Assembly (NCBI GenBank): GCA_963812255.1 | Contig: CAWEUM010000006.1 | Location: 62,001 to 126,000 of the forward strand | DNA from: DATJGR01 sp963812255 | GTDB lineage: Bacteria; Pseudomonadota; Gammaproteobacteria; Pseudomonadales; Azotimanducaceae | Direction: 5' to 3' | DNA: 64,000 nt | In this document: in pieces, positions 51,484 to 60,937 of the stretch | Layout of the letters: each line of letters begins with the position of its first letter | How positions within the stretch are numbered: the first letter of the stretch is position 1 | Program-made: the position numbers and the translations under genes | Notes under the pieces: model-generated | What the model was told of the DNA's origin: nothing | Databases searched by the model: none | What the model saw: only the letters and a program-made list of their open reading frames with translations

Positions 51484-52802
51484 GCGCGTTCGAACACACC
51501 AAGCGTCTCGACATGCGTCGTATGCGGGAACATGTCGAAGACCCGCACCTTCTCCAAGGCGAATCCTGCCTTCTTCAGCACGGCTGCGTCGCGCGCAAAA
51601 CTGACCGGGTGGCAGGACACGTAAGCGATTCGCGTAACGTTCGACGAGGCGAGCGCGGACAGCACTTCGCCGGCGCCCGTGCGCGGTGGATCGAGCAGCG
51701 CTTTGTTCGCATCTGCTACGGCCGACACCGCGGAGGCATGCAGCGGCTGCGCGTAGAGATCCGCCGCTTCGAATTGCACGCGTTGCGCAAGACCATTGCG
51801 CGAGGCATTCGCCCGTCCGCGCTGCACCAGCGCATCCCCTGCTTCGAGTCCCAGCACGCTTGCACCGCGCGTGGCCAAGGGCAGCGTGAAGTTGCCGATT
51901 CCACAGAACAGATCGACGATGCGATCGCCGGGCTCGACGTCGAGCCAGCCAACCGCGGTCGCTACCAGATCCGCATTCACCCGAGCGTTGACCTGAATGA
52001 AATCCGCCGGGTGGAACCACAGCGTCACACCGAAGCCGTCGAGCCGATAGCTCAACAACGAGGCCGGCGCACCGTTCAGGTCGACGATACTGTCGTACCC
52101 CTCGGACTGACACAGCACCGCAATGGGTGTCCCACGCTGATACGCAACCAGTGCACGACGGTCCGATTCACTGAGCGCCTCGACGTGTCGAATGATCAGG
52201 GCTGCGCTGACGTCACCGACAGCCACCTCGACTTGCGGAATCGCTTCTTTCGCGTCGAGGTGCGATATCAGCTCGGCCAACGCGGGCAGCTCATTCGACA
52301 ATGGTTGCGCCAAGACGCAACACGACGTCAGGCGAGCGACCCGACTGCCGAAGCTCTCCCGGAAGCCCACCAGTAACTCGCGCGTATCACGCACTGAACG
52401 CACTGCCAACCGAGCGCGACGACGGTAGTAATACTGCGGACCGCGCACCGGCGGCAGTATCGATCGCGCTGCGATGTCTGCGGCGTCGAGTTGATCGATC
52501 GACCATCGTTGCTTGAGCGCGAGCTGACCGTCGATCGAAAGGTGCTGCATGCTGCAGCCGCCACAGCGCATGAACGCGTCACACGCGGGCGTTGCGCGCG
52601 CACCGGCGGCGACGAGCCATTGTTCAGGTAACGCATACCAGCTGCCGCGACGGCGACGCACGACGCGGGCACTGACGACCTCGCCGGGTAGCGCTCCTTT
52701 GACGTGAACCGGACGGTGCTCGAAGTGCGCGACACCGAACCCATCTGCGCCCAGCGTCTCGATCTCGAGATCTACGACACGTGGCCCCGACCGCCTGCTC
52801 AC
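51477..52802 (-). CDS. rlmD: 23S rRNA (uracil1939-C5)-methyltransferase RlmD
   Basis: Methylates U1939 of 23S rRNA. The 441-residue protein has an N-terminal TRAM domain, the iron-sulfur cysteines (CDAFMRCGGC and a later SCCVL), the SAM motif VDLFCGIGNFTLPLA, LLDPPRTGAG, and the catalytic cysteine in YVSCHPVSFARD. The residue after the Cys is His rather than the usual Asn (SCNP). It starts with GTG overlapping the recO stop (GTGA) and overlaps relA. An rlmD-relA pair is also known from Pseudomonas. Confidence 0.95.
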   Translation of the reverse strand: MSRRSGPRVVDLEIETLGADGFGVAHFEHRPVHVKGALPGEVVSARVVRRRRGSWYALPEQWLVAAGARATPACDAFMRCGGCSMQHLSIDGQLALKQRWSIDQLDAADIAARSILPPVRGPQYYYRRRARLAVRSVRDTRELLVGFRESFGSRVARLTSCCVLAQPLSNELPALAELISHLDAKEAIPQVEVAVGDVSAALIIRHVEALSESDRRALVAYQRGTPIAVLCQSEGYDSIVDLNGAPASLLSYRLDGFGVTLWFHPADFIQVNARVNADLVATAVGWLDVEPGDRIVDLFCGIGNFTLPLATRGASVLGLEAGDALVQRGRANASRNGLAQRVQFEAADLYAQPLHASAVSAVADANKALLDPPRTGAGEVLSALASSNVTRIAYVSCHPVSFARDAAVLKKAGFALEKVRVFDMFPHTTHVETLGVFERAW

Positions 52803-53506
52803 GATGCAATCTCGTGCCGATACAACGCGCGGCTCCCGATCGGCTTGTCGCCGAGATGAGGCGCCAGCGCACGTCGCATGATTTGCTTGGCGGCGCGCCG
52901 GACCGCAGCTTCACCGTAGTCGTTCGCGGCAATCGCAAGCAGGGTAGCACCACGAAAAATCAAGCGATCATCGACCGCGTCGGTCACGGCATGGAATCCG
53001 ACGTCCGGTACAAAGCGGTAATTCGACGCATCTCGAATCGCGTCACCCGACTGAGCATCGATGTCGAACGTCACTTCATACCCGCACTCTTTCAACACCA
53101 GCCGCTCGAAAAGACGTAGCGGGGGTTCCGTATCGCCACCAAGCAATCCATCGAGCGCGCATTCATAACCTTCGAACAACCGCGGGTGCGGGTCGTCGTC
53201 CCGCAACAATCGCAGCAACAATTCATTCAAGTACAGACCGGCATACAACGCCGCACCCGTGAGCCACCGATGCGATAACGCATCGAACCCGGTCAAGGTC
53301 AACAACGCCCCACGGCCGCTGCAACCAACCAGCAGGCGCCCAAACGGATGGGGTTGCCCACCACCCTTACGCGAACGCCGCACGCCGCGCGCGACGACGC
53401 TGATGCGGCCGTGCGTGTGCGTCAGCAAATCGATGAGCGCGCTGGTTTCGCGATACGCTCTTGCGTGCAGCACGTAGGCCGGTTCACCGACGATACGCCG
53501 TGTCAC
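52799..53506 (-). CDS. recO: DNA repair protein RecO
   Basis: Loads RecA onto SSB-coated DNA with RecR and anneals strands. The 235-residue protein has the N-terminal OB fold (AYVLHARAYRETSALIDLLT, GRISVVARGVR), the LFEGYECAL segment and a helical C-terminus. It starts within one base of the era stop-side boundary (era ends at 53508) and overlaps rlmD. pdxJ, its usual downstream neighbour, is replaced by rlmD-relA. Confidence 0.93.
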   Translation of the reverse strand: MTRRIVGEPAYVLHARAYRETSALIDLLTHTHGRISVVARGVRRSRKGGGQPHPFGRLLVGCSGRGALLTLTGFDALSHRWLTGAALYAGLYLNELLLRLLRDDDPHPRLFEGYECALDGLLGGDTEPPLRLFERLVLKECGYEVTFDIDAQSGDAIRDASNYRFVPDVGFHAVTDAVDDRLIFRGATLLAIAANDYGEAAVRRAAKQIMRRALAPHLGDKPIGSRALYRHEIAS

Positions 53507-53507
53507 G

Positions 53508-54398
53508 TCAGTCGAACCCCAACCGCGCGAGTCCAGGCTCGTCGTTCGTCCAGCCGGCTTTCACCTTCACCCACAAGCGCAACATGATTTTCCGCTCGAT
53601 CAGCGCCTCGATGTCGGACCGCGCATCCTGCCCCACCGACTTCAGCAAGCTGCCGCCACGGCCGATGATGATCGCCTTCTGGCTGTCACGTTCGACGAAT
53701 ATCGTTGCGTCGATTTCAACAACGCGCGCTTTGACGACATAGTTCTCGATGACGACCGCAATCCGATGCGGCAGTTCGTCGCCAAGGCGGCGCATCAGTT
53801 TTTCGCGGACGATCTCCCCGGCGATGAATCGCTCGGAACGATCGGTCACCTGGTCCGCCGGAAACAGATGCGGCCCCTCGGGAAGCCGCGCGCGTACTGC
53901 CCCCTTCAGTAGATCCAAACCGGTTCCGCGCAGCGCCGACACCGGAACGATCTCATCGAATACGGACAGGCCGGCGAGACGGGCAATGTGCGGCAGGAGT
54001 TGTTCACGCGCCTCGAGCTGATCGATCTTGTTGATGACGCACAGTTTGCGTCCGGGTGCGGCCTGAACCAGATCGATCACACGCTGATCTTCTTCGCCCA
54101 ATCGCAGCCGCTCCAATACGACGACCGCGATGTCGACGTCGTGTAGCGCCGCGGTCGCAGTGCGTACCATGTAGCGATTCATCGCGCGCCCGCCACCGTC
54201 GTGAATTCCGGGCGTGTCCACGTAGATGGCCTGTGCAGTATCTACGGTGTCGACTCCCAACAGACTGTGACGCGTGGTTTGCGGCTTGCGCGAAGTGATA
54301 CTGAGCTTGCGGCCGACGAGATGATTCAGCAACGTCGACTTGCCGACATTCGGCCTGCCGACAATCGCGACATAACCGCAGTGCGTGTGCTCAATCAC
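53508..54398 (-). CDS. era: GTPase Era
   Basis: Binds the 3' end of 16S rRNA and helps 30S maturation. The 296-residue protein has the G1 motif GRPNVGKST (14-22), DTPGIH, NKID, and a C-terminal KH domain with RDSQKAIIIGRGGSLLK. The GTG at 54398 is chosen because it gives the family N-terminus and overlaps the rnc stop by 8 bases; the frame extends to 54467 inside rnc. The rnc-era-recO order is standard. Confidence 0.96.
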   Translation of the reverse strand: MIEHTHCGYVAIVGRPNVGKSTLLNHLVGRKLSITSRKPQTTRHSLLGVDTVDTAQAIYVDTPGIHDGGGRAMNRYMVRTATAALHDVDIAVVVLERLRLGEEDQRVIDLVQAAPGRKLCVINKIDQLEAREQLLPHIARLAGLSVFDEIVPVSALRGTGLDLLKGAVRARLPEGPHLFPADQVTDRSERFIAGEIVREKLMRRLGDELPHRIAVVIENYVVKARVVEIDATIFVERDSQKAIIIGRGGSLLKSVGQDARSDIEALIERKIMLRLWVKVKAGWTNDEPGLARLGFD

Positions 54399-55095
54399 GC
54401 ACTGGCTCCAGGCGCTCGAGGGCGGCACGCGCTGCGCTCTGCTCAGCCTCTCGACGGTTGTCGCCATGGCCCTGCGTCACGACACCGAGTGTTTCGATTC
54501 GGCATTCGACACAGAACCGCAACTGATGCTCGTCGCCGGAGCGAGACACCACGAGATAGTCGGGCAGCGGTAACTGCCGCGCTTGTATCAGTTCCTGCAA
54601 ACGCGTCTTGCTGTCGCGAACCGAGTCGTGGTCGAGGTTCTCGACATGGCGCGCGAACAATCGCCACACCACGCCGCAGACCGCTTCGTAGCCGCCATCC
54701 TGAAACGTCGCACCGAAAATGGCTTCCAGCGTATCGGCTAGAATCGAGTCACGATCGCGCCCGCCGCTCCGGCTCTCACCGGCGCCGAGCCGCAGGTGTT
54801 CGCCCAGTTCGATTTCCCGCGCGACGCGCGCGAGGGTAAGTTTCTTCACGAGGCTCGCGCGCATCAAGGTCAGCAGGTGTTCGTTCGAGTCCGGAAAGGC
54901 GCGCCATAGCCACGCGGCGATCACGCAGCCAAGTGCCGCGTCGCCGAGAAATTCGAGTCGCTCGTTGTTGGAATCACTCGCACTGCGGTGCGTCAGCGCG
55001 ATCTCGAGTATGGAACGGTCGTTGAAATGGTAGCCGAGGCGTTGCTCGAGTGTGTCCAACGAACTCCTGATGCCGGTGCTTCGCTGGGTGCTCAC
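54391..55095 (-). CDS. rnc: Ribonuclease III
   Basis: Cleaves double-stranded RNA, including the rRNA precursor. The 234-residue protein has the signature NERLEFLGDA (Glu45, Glu48, Asp52), Asp121 and Glu124 in ADTLEAIFGA, and a C-terminal double-stranded RNA-binding domain (about 160-228, ending AEQSAARAALERL). It lies 15 bases after the DUF4845 gene. Confidence 0.97.
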   Translation of the reverse strand: MSTQRSTGIRSSLDTLEQRLGYHFNDRSILEIALTHRSASDSNNERLEFLGDAALGCVIAAWLWRAFPDSNEHLLTLMRASLVKKLTLARVAREIELGEHLRLGAGESRSGGRDRDSILADTLEAIFGATFQDGGYEAVCGVVWRLFARHVENLDHDSVRDSKTRLQELIQARQLPLPDYLVVSRSGDEHQLRFCVECRIETLGVVTQGHGDNRREAEQSAARAALERLEPVRD

Positions 55096-55110
55096 GCCGT
55101 CACGACACGG

Positions 55111-55473
55111 TTAGTGGTAGTCGAAGCGTCGATCGAACGAGACTACGACCGAGATGTTGTAGATCAACGGCTGCCGTACTTCGTACTTCAGGACCAGCGT
55201 TGTGCCGGCACGTTTGCGATCAATTTCGATGATGTCGTCGACGTCCAGATCCCGAATGTTATTGATCAGAAAGCGCTTGCGGAGCGCATCCTTAATCTCG
55301 CCTTTCGTCATCGTGTGCACCTTGTCGGCCGGCAGCGCGTCGATCAACGTGACGATGGTCCGATAGTCGACGTAAGCCGGCACGATCCGTGCGGCGAACA
55401 GACCGATCCCGCTGACCACGGCTGCGATCAGGATCCAACTCAGAAAGCTCGCCCCGCGTTGCTTCGATCTCAT
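55111..55473 (-). CDS. DUF4845 inner-membrane protein
   Basis: 120-residue protein of unknown function. One membrane segment (about residues 9-28) follows a basic N-terminus, and the rest is probably periplasmic with FLINNIRDLDVDDI and an YEVRQPLIYNISVVVSFD ending. Proteins of this family occupy the same lepB-rnc interval in pseudomonads and other gammaproteobacteria. No enzymatic motif is visible. Confidence 0.88.
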   Translation of the reverse strand: MRSKQRGASFLSWILIAAVVSGIGLFAARIVPAYVDYRTIVTLIDALPADKVHTMTKGEIKDALRKRFLINNIRDLDVDDIIEIDRKRAGTTLVLKYEVRQPLIYNISVVVSFDRRFDYH

Positions 55474-55531
55474 CGAAAATTCTCCTTCGAGTCGATGTCA
55501 GTGTAGTGCGATGCATACGCCGCGCAATACG

Positions 55532-56347
55532 CTAATTGATCCAACGGTCTGTCGCAAAGGTCGGCCAATGCAGTCCAGGATCTTTGTGCATCCATACCGC
55601 GATTGCCTTGCCGACCACCTTCGAGTCCGAGGCAAAACCCCAGCGTCTGCTGTCATCGCTGCGATCTCGATTGTCGCCCATCATGAAGTAGTGGCCGGCG
55701 GGTACCGTCCACTCCTGAGAAGGTGCGGTGCGGGCAGCAGGATACCGGTAGATTTGATGCGTGTGCGTGCCCAGCACTTCGTCATAGATCTGAACGTATG
55801 GCCGTCCGTCGACGGTGATCTGATCAACGTACTGCTGCGGAACACGCTCGCCGTTGATCGTGAGAACCTTGTCCTGGTAGCGCACGCGATCGCCGGGTAC
55901 TCCGATCACGCGTTTGATGAAATAGACCGGTTCGTGCGGTGGAATGAACACCATGACGTCACCACGTTTCGGATCGCCGACCTCGATGATTTTCGTCTCC
56001 AGCACCGGCAATCGAATGCCATAAGCATATTTGTTCACCAGAATGAAATCGCCGATCTGCAAGGTCGGCACCATCGAAGCAGACGGGATCTGATACGGCT
56101 CGAATAAGAAGCTGCGCAACAACAGAACCAGTAGCAGTACCGGAAAGAACGATCGGGCATACTCGGTCAGCAGCGGTTCCTTGAGGATCTGACCGACGGC
56201 TTCGTCATTCGTATTTCGTCCCGCGCCGGAGCGGTACGCTTCTGCTGCTCGGATGCGACGCGGCTTGAAGACGAGCGCGTCGAGGAGCCAGATCGCACCG
56301 CTGATGATGACGGCCCAACTCAGGATCAACGGAAAATCCAGGTCCAT
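55532..56347 (-). CDS. lepB: Signal peptidase I
   Basis: Inner-membrane serine/lysine protease that removes signal peptides from Sec and Tat exports. The 271-residue protein has two N-terminal membrane segments (about 5-25 and 66-82), the nucleophile Ser91 in SASMVPTL, the general base Lys145 in FIKRVIG, and GDNRDRSDDSR. The ATG at 56347 shares one base with the lepA stop (TGATG). Confidence 0.97.
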   Translation of the reverse strand: MDLDFPLILSWAVIISGAIWLLDALVFKPRRIRAAEAYRSGAGRNTNDEAVGQILKEPLLTEYARSFFPVLLLVLLLRSFLFEPYQIPSASMVPTLQIGDFILVNKYAYGIRLPVLETKIIEVGDPKRGDVMVFIPPHEPVYFIKRVIGVPGDRVRYQDKVLTINGERVPQQYVDQITVDGRPYVQIYDEVLGTHTHQIYRYPAARTAPSQEWTVPAGHYFMMGDNRDRSDDSRRWGFASDSKVVGKAIAVWMHKDPGLHWPTFATDRWIN

Positions 56348-58188
56348 CAGCGGTCCACTCGCAATGCCGCGAGAAAGGCGTCCTGGGGAATTTCGACTCG
56401 CCCGAGTTGCTTCATACGCTTCTTGCCTGCTTTCTGTTTTTCGAGCAATTTTTTCTTCCGCGTCACATCGCCCCCATAGCATTTCGCTGTGACGTTCTTG
56501 CGCAATGCTTTGACGGTCTGCCGCGCGATGATCTGGCCACCAATCGCCGCCTGCACTGCGACATCGTACATTTGCCGTGGTATCAGCTCTTTCATCTTCT
56601 CGGTCAACTGACGACCGCGTTGTTGCGCATGTGCACGGTGCACGATCATTGCAAGCGCATCGACGCGATCGCCGTTGATCAGAATGTCCAGACGCACCAG
56701 ATCAGCGGCTTCGAATCGCTCGAAATTGTAGTCCAGTGAGGCGAACCCGCGGCTGACCGATTTCAACCGATCGAAGAAATCCATGACGACTTCGCTCATC
56801 GGCATTTCGTAATGCACCGATACCTGACCAGCAGAGAATTGCAGCGACTTCTGCACGCCGCGACGCTCGATACACAAACCAATCACGTTCCCGAGATATT
56901 CCTGCGGCACCAGAACGTTTACCGAAACGATTGGCTCCCGCATCTCCGCGATACGACCTGCATCCGGCAGTCGTGACGGGTTATCAACGGAAATCAACTC
57001 ATTGGCGCGCGTCAGCACTTCGTAGACAACGGTCGGTGCCGAGCTGATCAGATCGAGACCGTATTCACGCTCGAGCCTCTCCTGCACGATCTCCATGTGC
57101 AGCATGCCGAGAAAACCACAGCGGAATCCGAAGCCGAGTGCATCAGAACTCTCCGGCTCGTAGAACAGCGACGCATCGTTCAACGTCAACTTGGCCAGAG
57201 CGTCTCGAAAGTCTTCGAAATCTTCACCGTTGATCGGGAACATACCCGCATAGACTTGCGGTTTCGCCTTTGCAAAACCCGGTAGCTGCGGCGTGTCCGG
57301 TGACGCTGCCAACACGATCGTATCGCCCACCGGGGCGCCGCGAACTTCTTTGATGCCTGCAACCAGATAACCCACCTCGCCTGCCGCTAGCGACTCGCGA
57401 TCGGTGCGCTTTGGACTGAAACAGCCGACACCGTCGACGGTCTGGGTACGCCCAACCGATTTCACAATGATGCGATCGCCGCGCGCGATCCGGCCGTGAA
57501 ATACGCGTACCAGCGACACGACACCCAGATAGTTGTCGAACCAGGAATCGATGATCAACGCCTGTAACGGTGCCTCCGGGTCGCCTTGCGGCGGCGGCAC
57601 CTTCGCAATGATCTGCTCCAACAGTTCGGGTATGCCGAGTCCGGTCTTCGCACTGACGCGCAGCGCATGGCTGGCATCGACACCGATGATCTCCTCTATT
57701 TCGGTTGCGACTTTGTCGGGTTCCGCCTGCGGTAGATCCATCTTGTTCAGCACCGGGATCACTTCCAGACCCTGATTGATCGCGGTGTAGCAATTGGCGA
57801 CGGATTGTGCCTCGACACCCTGCGCGGCATCGACGACGAGCAAGGCGCCCTCGCACGCTGCCAGCGACCGCGACACTTCATAACTGAAGTCGACGTGGCC
57901 CGGCGTGTCGATGAAATTCAACTGATAGCGGCGACCATCGAGCGCGTTGTAGTACAGCGTCACGCTCTGGGCCTTGATGGTGATGCCGCGCTCGCGTTCG
58001 ATATCCATCGAATCGAGCACCTGCTCGGCCATCTCGCGTTCTGTCAAGCCACCACAGAGCTGAATCAACCGATCCGCGAGGGTCGATTTTCCGTGGTCGA
58101 TGTGCGCGATGATGGAAAAATTTCGAATGTGTTCGATCAGCGACACGTAACCAGCTGGGGATTCGAGCGGCGGCGCAGTGTATCCCAT
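56347..58188 (-). CDS. lepA: Elongation factor 4 (LepA)
   Basis: Ribosome-bound GTPase that supports back-translocation and 30S assembly. The product of about 613 residues has the P-loop AHIDHGKST, ERERGITIKAQ, DTPGHVDF, NKMD, and the LepA-specific C-terminal domain ending YGGDVTRKKKLLEKQKAGKKRMK. A GTG at 58146 (VSLIEHIRNFSII) would remove 14 residues and matches homologues better than the ATG at 58188; neither has a clear Shine-Dalgarno. The lepA-lepB order is universal in this group. Confidence 0.97.
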   Translation of the reverse strand: MGYTAPPLESPAGYVSLIEHIRNFSIIAHIDHGKSTLADRLIQLCGGLTEREMAEQVLDSMDIERERGITIKAQSVTLYYNALDGRRYQLNFIDTPGHVDFSYEVSRSLAACEGALLVVDAAQGVEAQSVANCYTAINQGLEVIPVLNKMDLPQAEPDKVATEIEEIIGVDASHALRVSAKTGLGIPELLEQIIAKVPPPQGDPEAPLQALIIDSWFDNYLGVVSLVRVFHGRIARGDRIIVKSVGRTQTVDGVGCFSPKRTDRESLAAGEVGYLVAGIKEVRGAPVGDTIVLAASPDTPQLPGFAKAKPQVYAGMFPINGEDFEDFRDALAKLTLNDASLFYEPESSDALGFGFRCGFLGMLHMEIVQERLEREYGLDLISSAPTVVYEVLTRANELISVDNPSRLPDAGRIAEMREPIVSVNVLVPQEYLGNVIGLCIERRGVQKSLQFSAGQVSVHYEMPMSEVVMDFFDRLKSVSRGFASLDYNFERFEAADLVRLDILINGDRVDALAMIVHRAHAQQRGRQLTEKMKELIPRQMYDVAVQAAIGGQIIARQTVKALRKNVTAKCYGGDVTRKKKLLEKQKAGKKRMKQLGRVEIPQDAFLAALRVDR

Positions 58189-58266
58189 TTGCGAGAGAGC
58201 TTGCCATGCGCCGCGCCTCGTTGGGACGCGGTGACGGCATCTCTCACCCGCAGGTGAAGCGCTGTG

Positions 58267-59721
58267 CTAGTTCGGCGGCACCCGCAGCGCGAGGAACGTC
58301 GGCGCCTGGCCGCGAACGATCAACACCGGCACCGAGCGGCCGGGCGTCAACGAATCAACTACTTTCGCGAACGTCGCCGGCGAATCGATTTCCTGATTGT
58401 TCAGCCGGGTGATGATGTCGCCTTCGCGAATGCCCGCCTCCGCGGCCGCGCCAGTTGCTTCGACGACGCGGACGCCATGATCGACTCCGGCGCGCTGTTG
58501 AATCGAATCCACCAGCGCCTCCACGACAACACCGATTCGCGACGGCACCGCGGGATTGCCCGGGGAAGCAGCAGCATCTTGTCCTTCACTATTCAGGTCG
58601 GCCAATTCGCCAACAACGACGTTGAGCGTCTGGCGCTTGCCGTTACGCATGATCACCAATTGCGCCTCGCTACCAGGCCGTGCCCGCCCCACGAAGTGCG
58701 GCAGATCGGAAGACAAGTCGACGTGGTGTCCATTGAATTCCAGAATGATGTCGCCTTCGTGCAGGCCGGCCTTCGCGGCGGGTCCGCTTTCCATCACGCG
58801 CGCCACCAAAGCCCCGGAGGGTTTGTCGAGACCGAAGCTCTCGGCGAGATCGCGATTGACTTCCTGAATCACCACACCCAGCCATCCGCGCGACACTTTG
58901 CCGTGCGCTTTGAGTTGGTCGACGACATCCAGCGCGACATCGATCGGGATCGCAAAAGACACGCCCATGAAGCCACCGGAACGCGTGTAGATCTGTGAGT
59001 TGATGCCGACCACTTCGCCATCGAGATTGAACAGCGGTCCACCGGAATTTCCGGGATTGATTGCGACATCAGTTTGAATGAACGGCACGTAATTTTCGTT
59101 GTTTTCAGTTGGCAGACTGCGGCCGAGTGCACTGATGATGCCAGCCGTCACCGAGTAGTCGAACCCGAACGGCGAGCCGATCGCAATGACCCATTGCCCG
59201 GGTTTCAGACTGGCCGAATGGCCCAACTTCACCACAGGCAGGTTCTCGGCGGTCACCTTCAGCAGTGCCAGGTCTGAGCGCGGATCGGATCCGACCAAGG
59301 TGGCGGTCAATTCGCGCCTGTCATTCATTCGAACGACAATTTCGGCCGCGTCTTCGACGACGTGATTGTTCGTCAGGATGTAGCCGTCGCCGGAGATGAT
59401 GAAGCCGGATCCGAGCGAACGACGTTGACCGAACGGAATGCCCCCACCATCGCCGTCCCCGCCGGGTCCCTGCTGGCCGGGCCCGTTCGGGCCAAAGAAT
59501 CGCCGGAAGAACTCGTCCATGTCGGGATTGCCGCCGGCACCACGGGTCTCGGCTTTCTGGGTGGTGCTGACGTTGACCACGGCGGGGGAATACTTCTCGA
59601 CCAGGCCGGTGAAATCGGGGAGTGCGCGAGAGGCCGCGAATGCGCTACCCGCCAGGCTCCAGGCCAGCGTCAAGACACCGAGCAGCGCGAATTGGCGCCG
59701 CGCCAGTAGAACGATATTCAT
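58267..59721 (-). CDS. degQ: Periplasmic serine protease DegQ/MucD
   Basis: Periplasmic trypsin-like protease and chaperone for misfolded envelope proteins. The 484-residue precursor has a signal peptide (to about residue 29), the triad His120 (TNNHVVED), Asp150 (RSDLALLK) and Ser226 (NPGNSGGPL), a Gly-rich loop (about 80-100), and two PDZ domains. Its place after rpoE-rseA-rseB identifies it as the MucD-type member. The open frame starts at 59814, but the ATG at 59721 gives the signal peptide. Confidence 0.95.
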   Translation of the reverse strand: MNIVLLARRQFALLGVLTLAWSLAGSAFAASRALPDFTGLVEKYSPAVVNVSTTQKAETRGAGGNPDMDEFFRRFFGPNGPGQQGPGGDGDGGGIPFGQRRSLGSGFIISGDGYILTNNHVVEDAAEIVVRMNDRRELTATLVGSDPRSDLALLKVTAENLPVVKLGHSASLKPGQWVIAIGSPFGFDYSVTAGIISALGRSLPTENNENYVPFIQTDVAINPGNSGGPLFNLDGEVVGINSQIYTRSGGFMGVSFAIPIDVALDVVDQLKAHGKVSRGWLGVVIQEVNRDLAESFGLDKPSGALVARVMESGPAAKAGLHEGDIILEFNGHHVDLSSDLPHFVGRARPGSEAQLVIMRNGKRQTLNVVVGELADLNSEGQDAAASPGNPAVPSRIGVVVEALVDSIQQRAGVDHGVRVVEATGAAAEAGIREGDIITRLNNQEIDSPATFAKVVDSLTPGRSVPVLIVRGQAPTFLALRVPPN

Positions 59722-59763
59722 GAGATTTGCGTCTTTCCTGTGTCTTAGTGATGGCAACCCGCA

Positions 59764-59790
59764 TCCGACCACATCGATGCTTCTTGGTTC
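59764..59790 (-). promoter_or_regulatory. Candidate RpoE (sigma-E) promoter of degQ
   Basis: In the 208-base rseB-degQ gap the minus strand reads GAACCA (59790-59785), a 16-base spacer, then TCGGA (59768-59764). This compares with the sigma-E/AlgU consensus GAACTT-N16-TCTGA (4 of 6 and 4 of 5). It lies about 43 bases upstream of the degQ ATG. Confidence 0.35.
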
Positions 59791-59929
59791 AACAGTCCGA
59801 CTGCCCGATGGCACGTGTTGTGCGGTGCATTACACTAGTATCACGCGCTCGGGTGCCGCAACCCAAACTTCGACCGCAACGGTGCGGCGTTCACGAACTT
59901 CGGTCGTCAGAGGTCTTGCGTCGCCCCCC

Positions 59930-60937
59930 TCATTCAGCGACGAATCGAATCGACCGCGCGATCCGCTGGGCGGTTGGCGTCGGGATTTCACCCACAACGG
60001 TCACGAGATGGCGCGTGGTTCGGGGTCCACCGTTGACGACATCCGAAACAGCGACGGTCGCACCGCTCCGCGAGACCAGCGCATTCGCCCCGGAATCCGG
60101 CATGTCTTCAACAAAAACTGAGAACGTCGCCAGACCGTCGGAATACATCAACGTATCCACGGGCTTCGAGGTGCTCGGCGTGCGGCGGATGTCCGACGAC
60201 GCCATTGTGAATCCGGCGGGAACCCAGCCCGCCTGCCAGTTCACTTTGCGGCCGGCCGTCTCCGCGGGCGGCGCGGATTCAACCGACATGTGACTCGTCA
60301 GCGAGTCCGGCCCCGCTTCGGGAGCGAGATCCTTTTCACTGATCGGCCCGCCCACCATAAGCGTTGCGAACTGGAAGATCTCGAGCTTGTTGCCCTTCAG
60401 ACCGATGAGTTCCGAACGCAGCAGCAGCCCGGTGTCGCGGTCGAGCCACAATCGAAAGCCGTAGCGCTGCGAATCGCGTGGCACCACCGCCAAGCGAACT
60501 GCGCTACGGTTCGCAACCCTGTCGGTGCCATGCAACGATATCGTGTAGTTGTCCGACACATCTTCAAAGGCGCGTGAAAAGGCGCGTGCGAACGGACCAG
60601 ACGGAATGCTGCTTTCCAGTTCGAGGATTTCATCACCCGGCTGCAGGATGTATTCCACCTCGTCGCCGGTGCGGATGATCTCGCGCGGCTTGCCGTTCAA
60701 ATGAACCAACCGTTCTCGTTGCACGCCATTCGTGACCGTGTGTACGACACGCAACGTCGACAGATCACCGCCGCTGAAGTAGCTGAAGATGCCGTCGTAG
60801 CTCGCCTCGAGGAAGCCGCGATTCATCATGTCCAGCCATTGTGCGGGGGTTCGCTGCGCGTCGGCAGAGGCCAACGGCGCCAGTAACACCAATCCGAACA
60901 GAGACAGGAACAGGAACGGCAGGTTCGCTGGCGTCAT
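59930..60937 (-). CDS. rseB: Sigma-E regulatory protein RseB (MucB)
   Basis: Periplasmic lipid/LPS sensor that shields RseA from the first protease. The 335-residue protein has a signal peptide (to about residue 25) and the MucB/RseB N-terminal domain (WLDMMNRGFLEASYDGIFSYFSGG, RERLVHLNGKPREIIR) and C-terminal domain (NWQAGWVPAGFTM, YSDGLATFSVFVE). Its ATG overlaps the rseA stop (ATGA). The mucC gene that follows mucB in Pseudomonas is absent. Confidence 0.94.
   Translation of the reverse strand: MTPANLPFLFLSLFGLVLLAPLASADAQRTPAQWLDMMNRGFLEASYDGIFSYFSGGDLSTLRVVHTVTNGVQRERLVHLNGKPREIIRTGDEVEYILQPGDEILELESSIPSGPFARAFSRAFEDVSDNYTISLHGTDRVANRSAVRLAVVPRDSQRYGFRLWLDRDTGLLLRSELIGLKGNKLEIFQFATLMVGGPISEKDLAPEAGPDSLTSHMSVESAPPAETAGRKVNWQAGWVPAGFTMASSDIRRTPSTSKPVDTLMYSDGLATFSVFVEDMPDSGANALVSRSGATVAVSDVVNGGPRTTRHLVTVVGEIPTPTAQRIARSIRFVAE

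Noticed and set aside
59895..59912. GAACTT on the plus strand in the rseB-degQ gap
   Set aside because: No suitable -10 at the right spacing and no rightward gene to serve.
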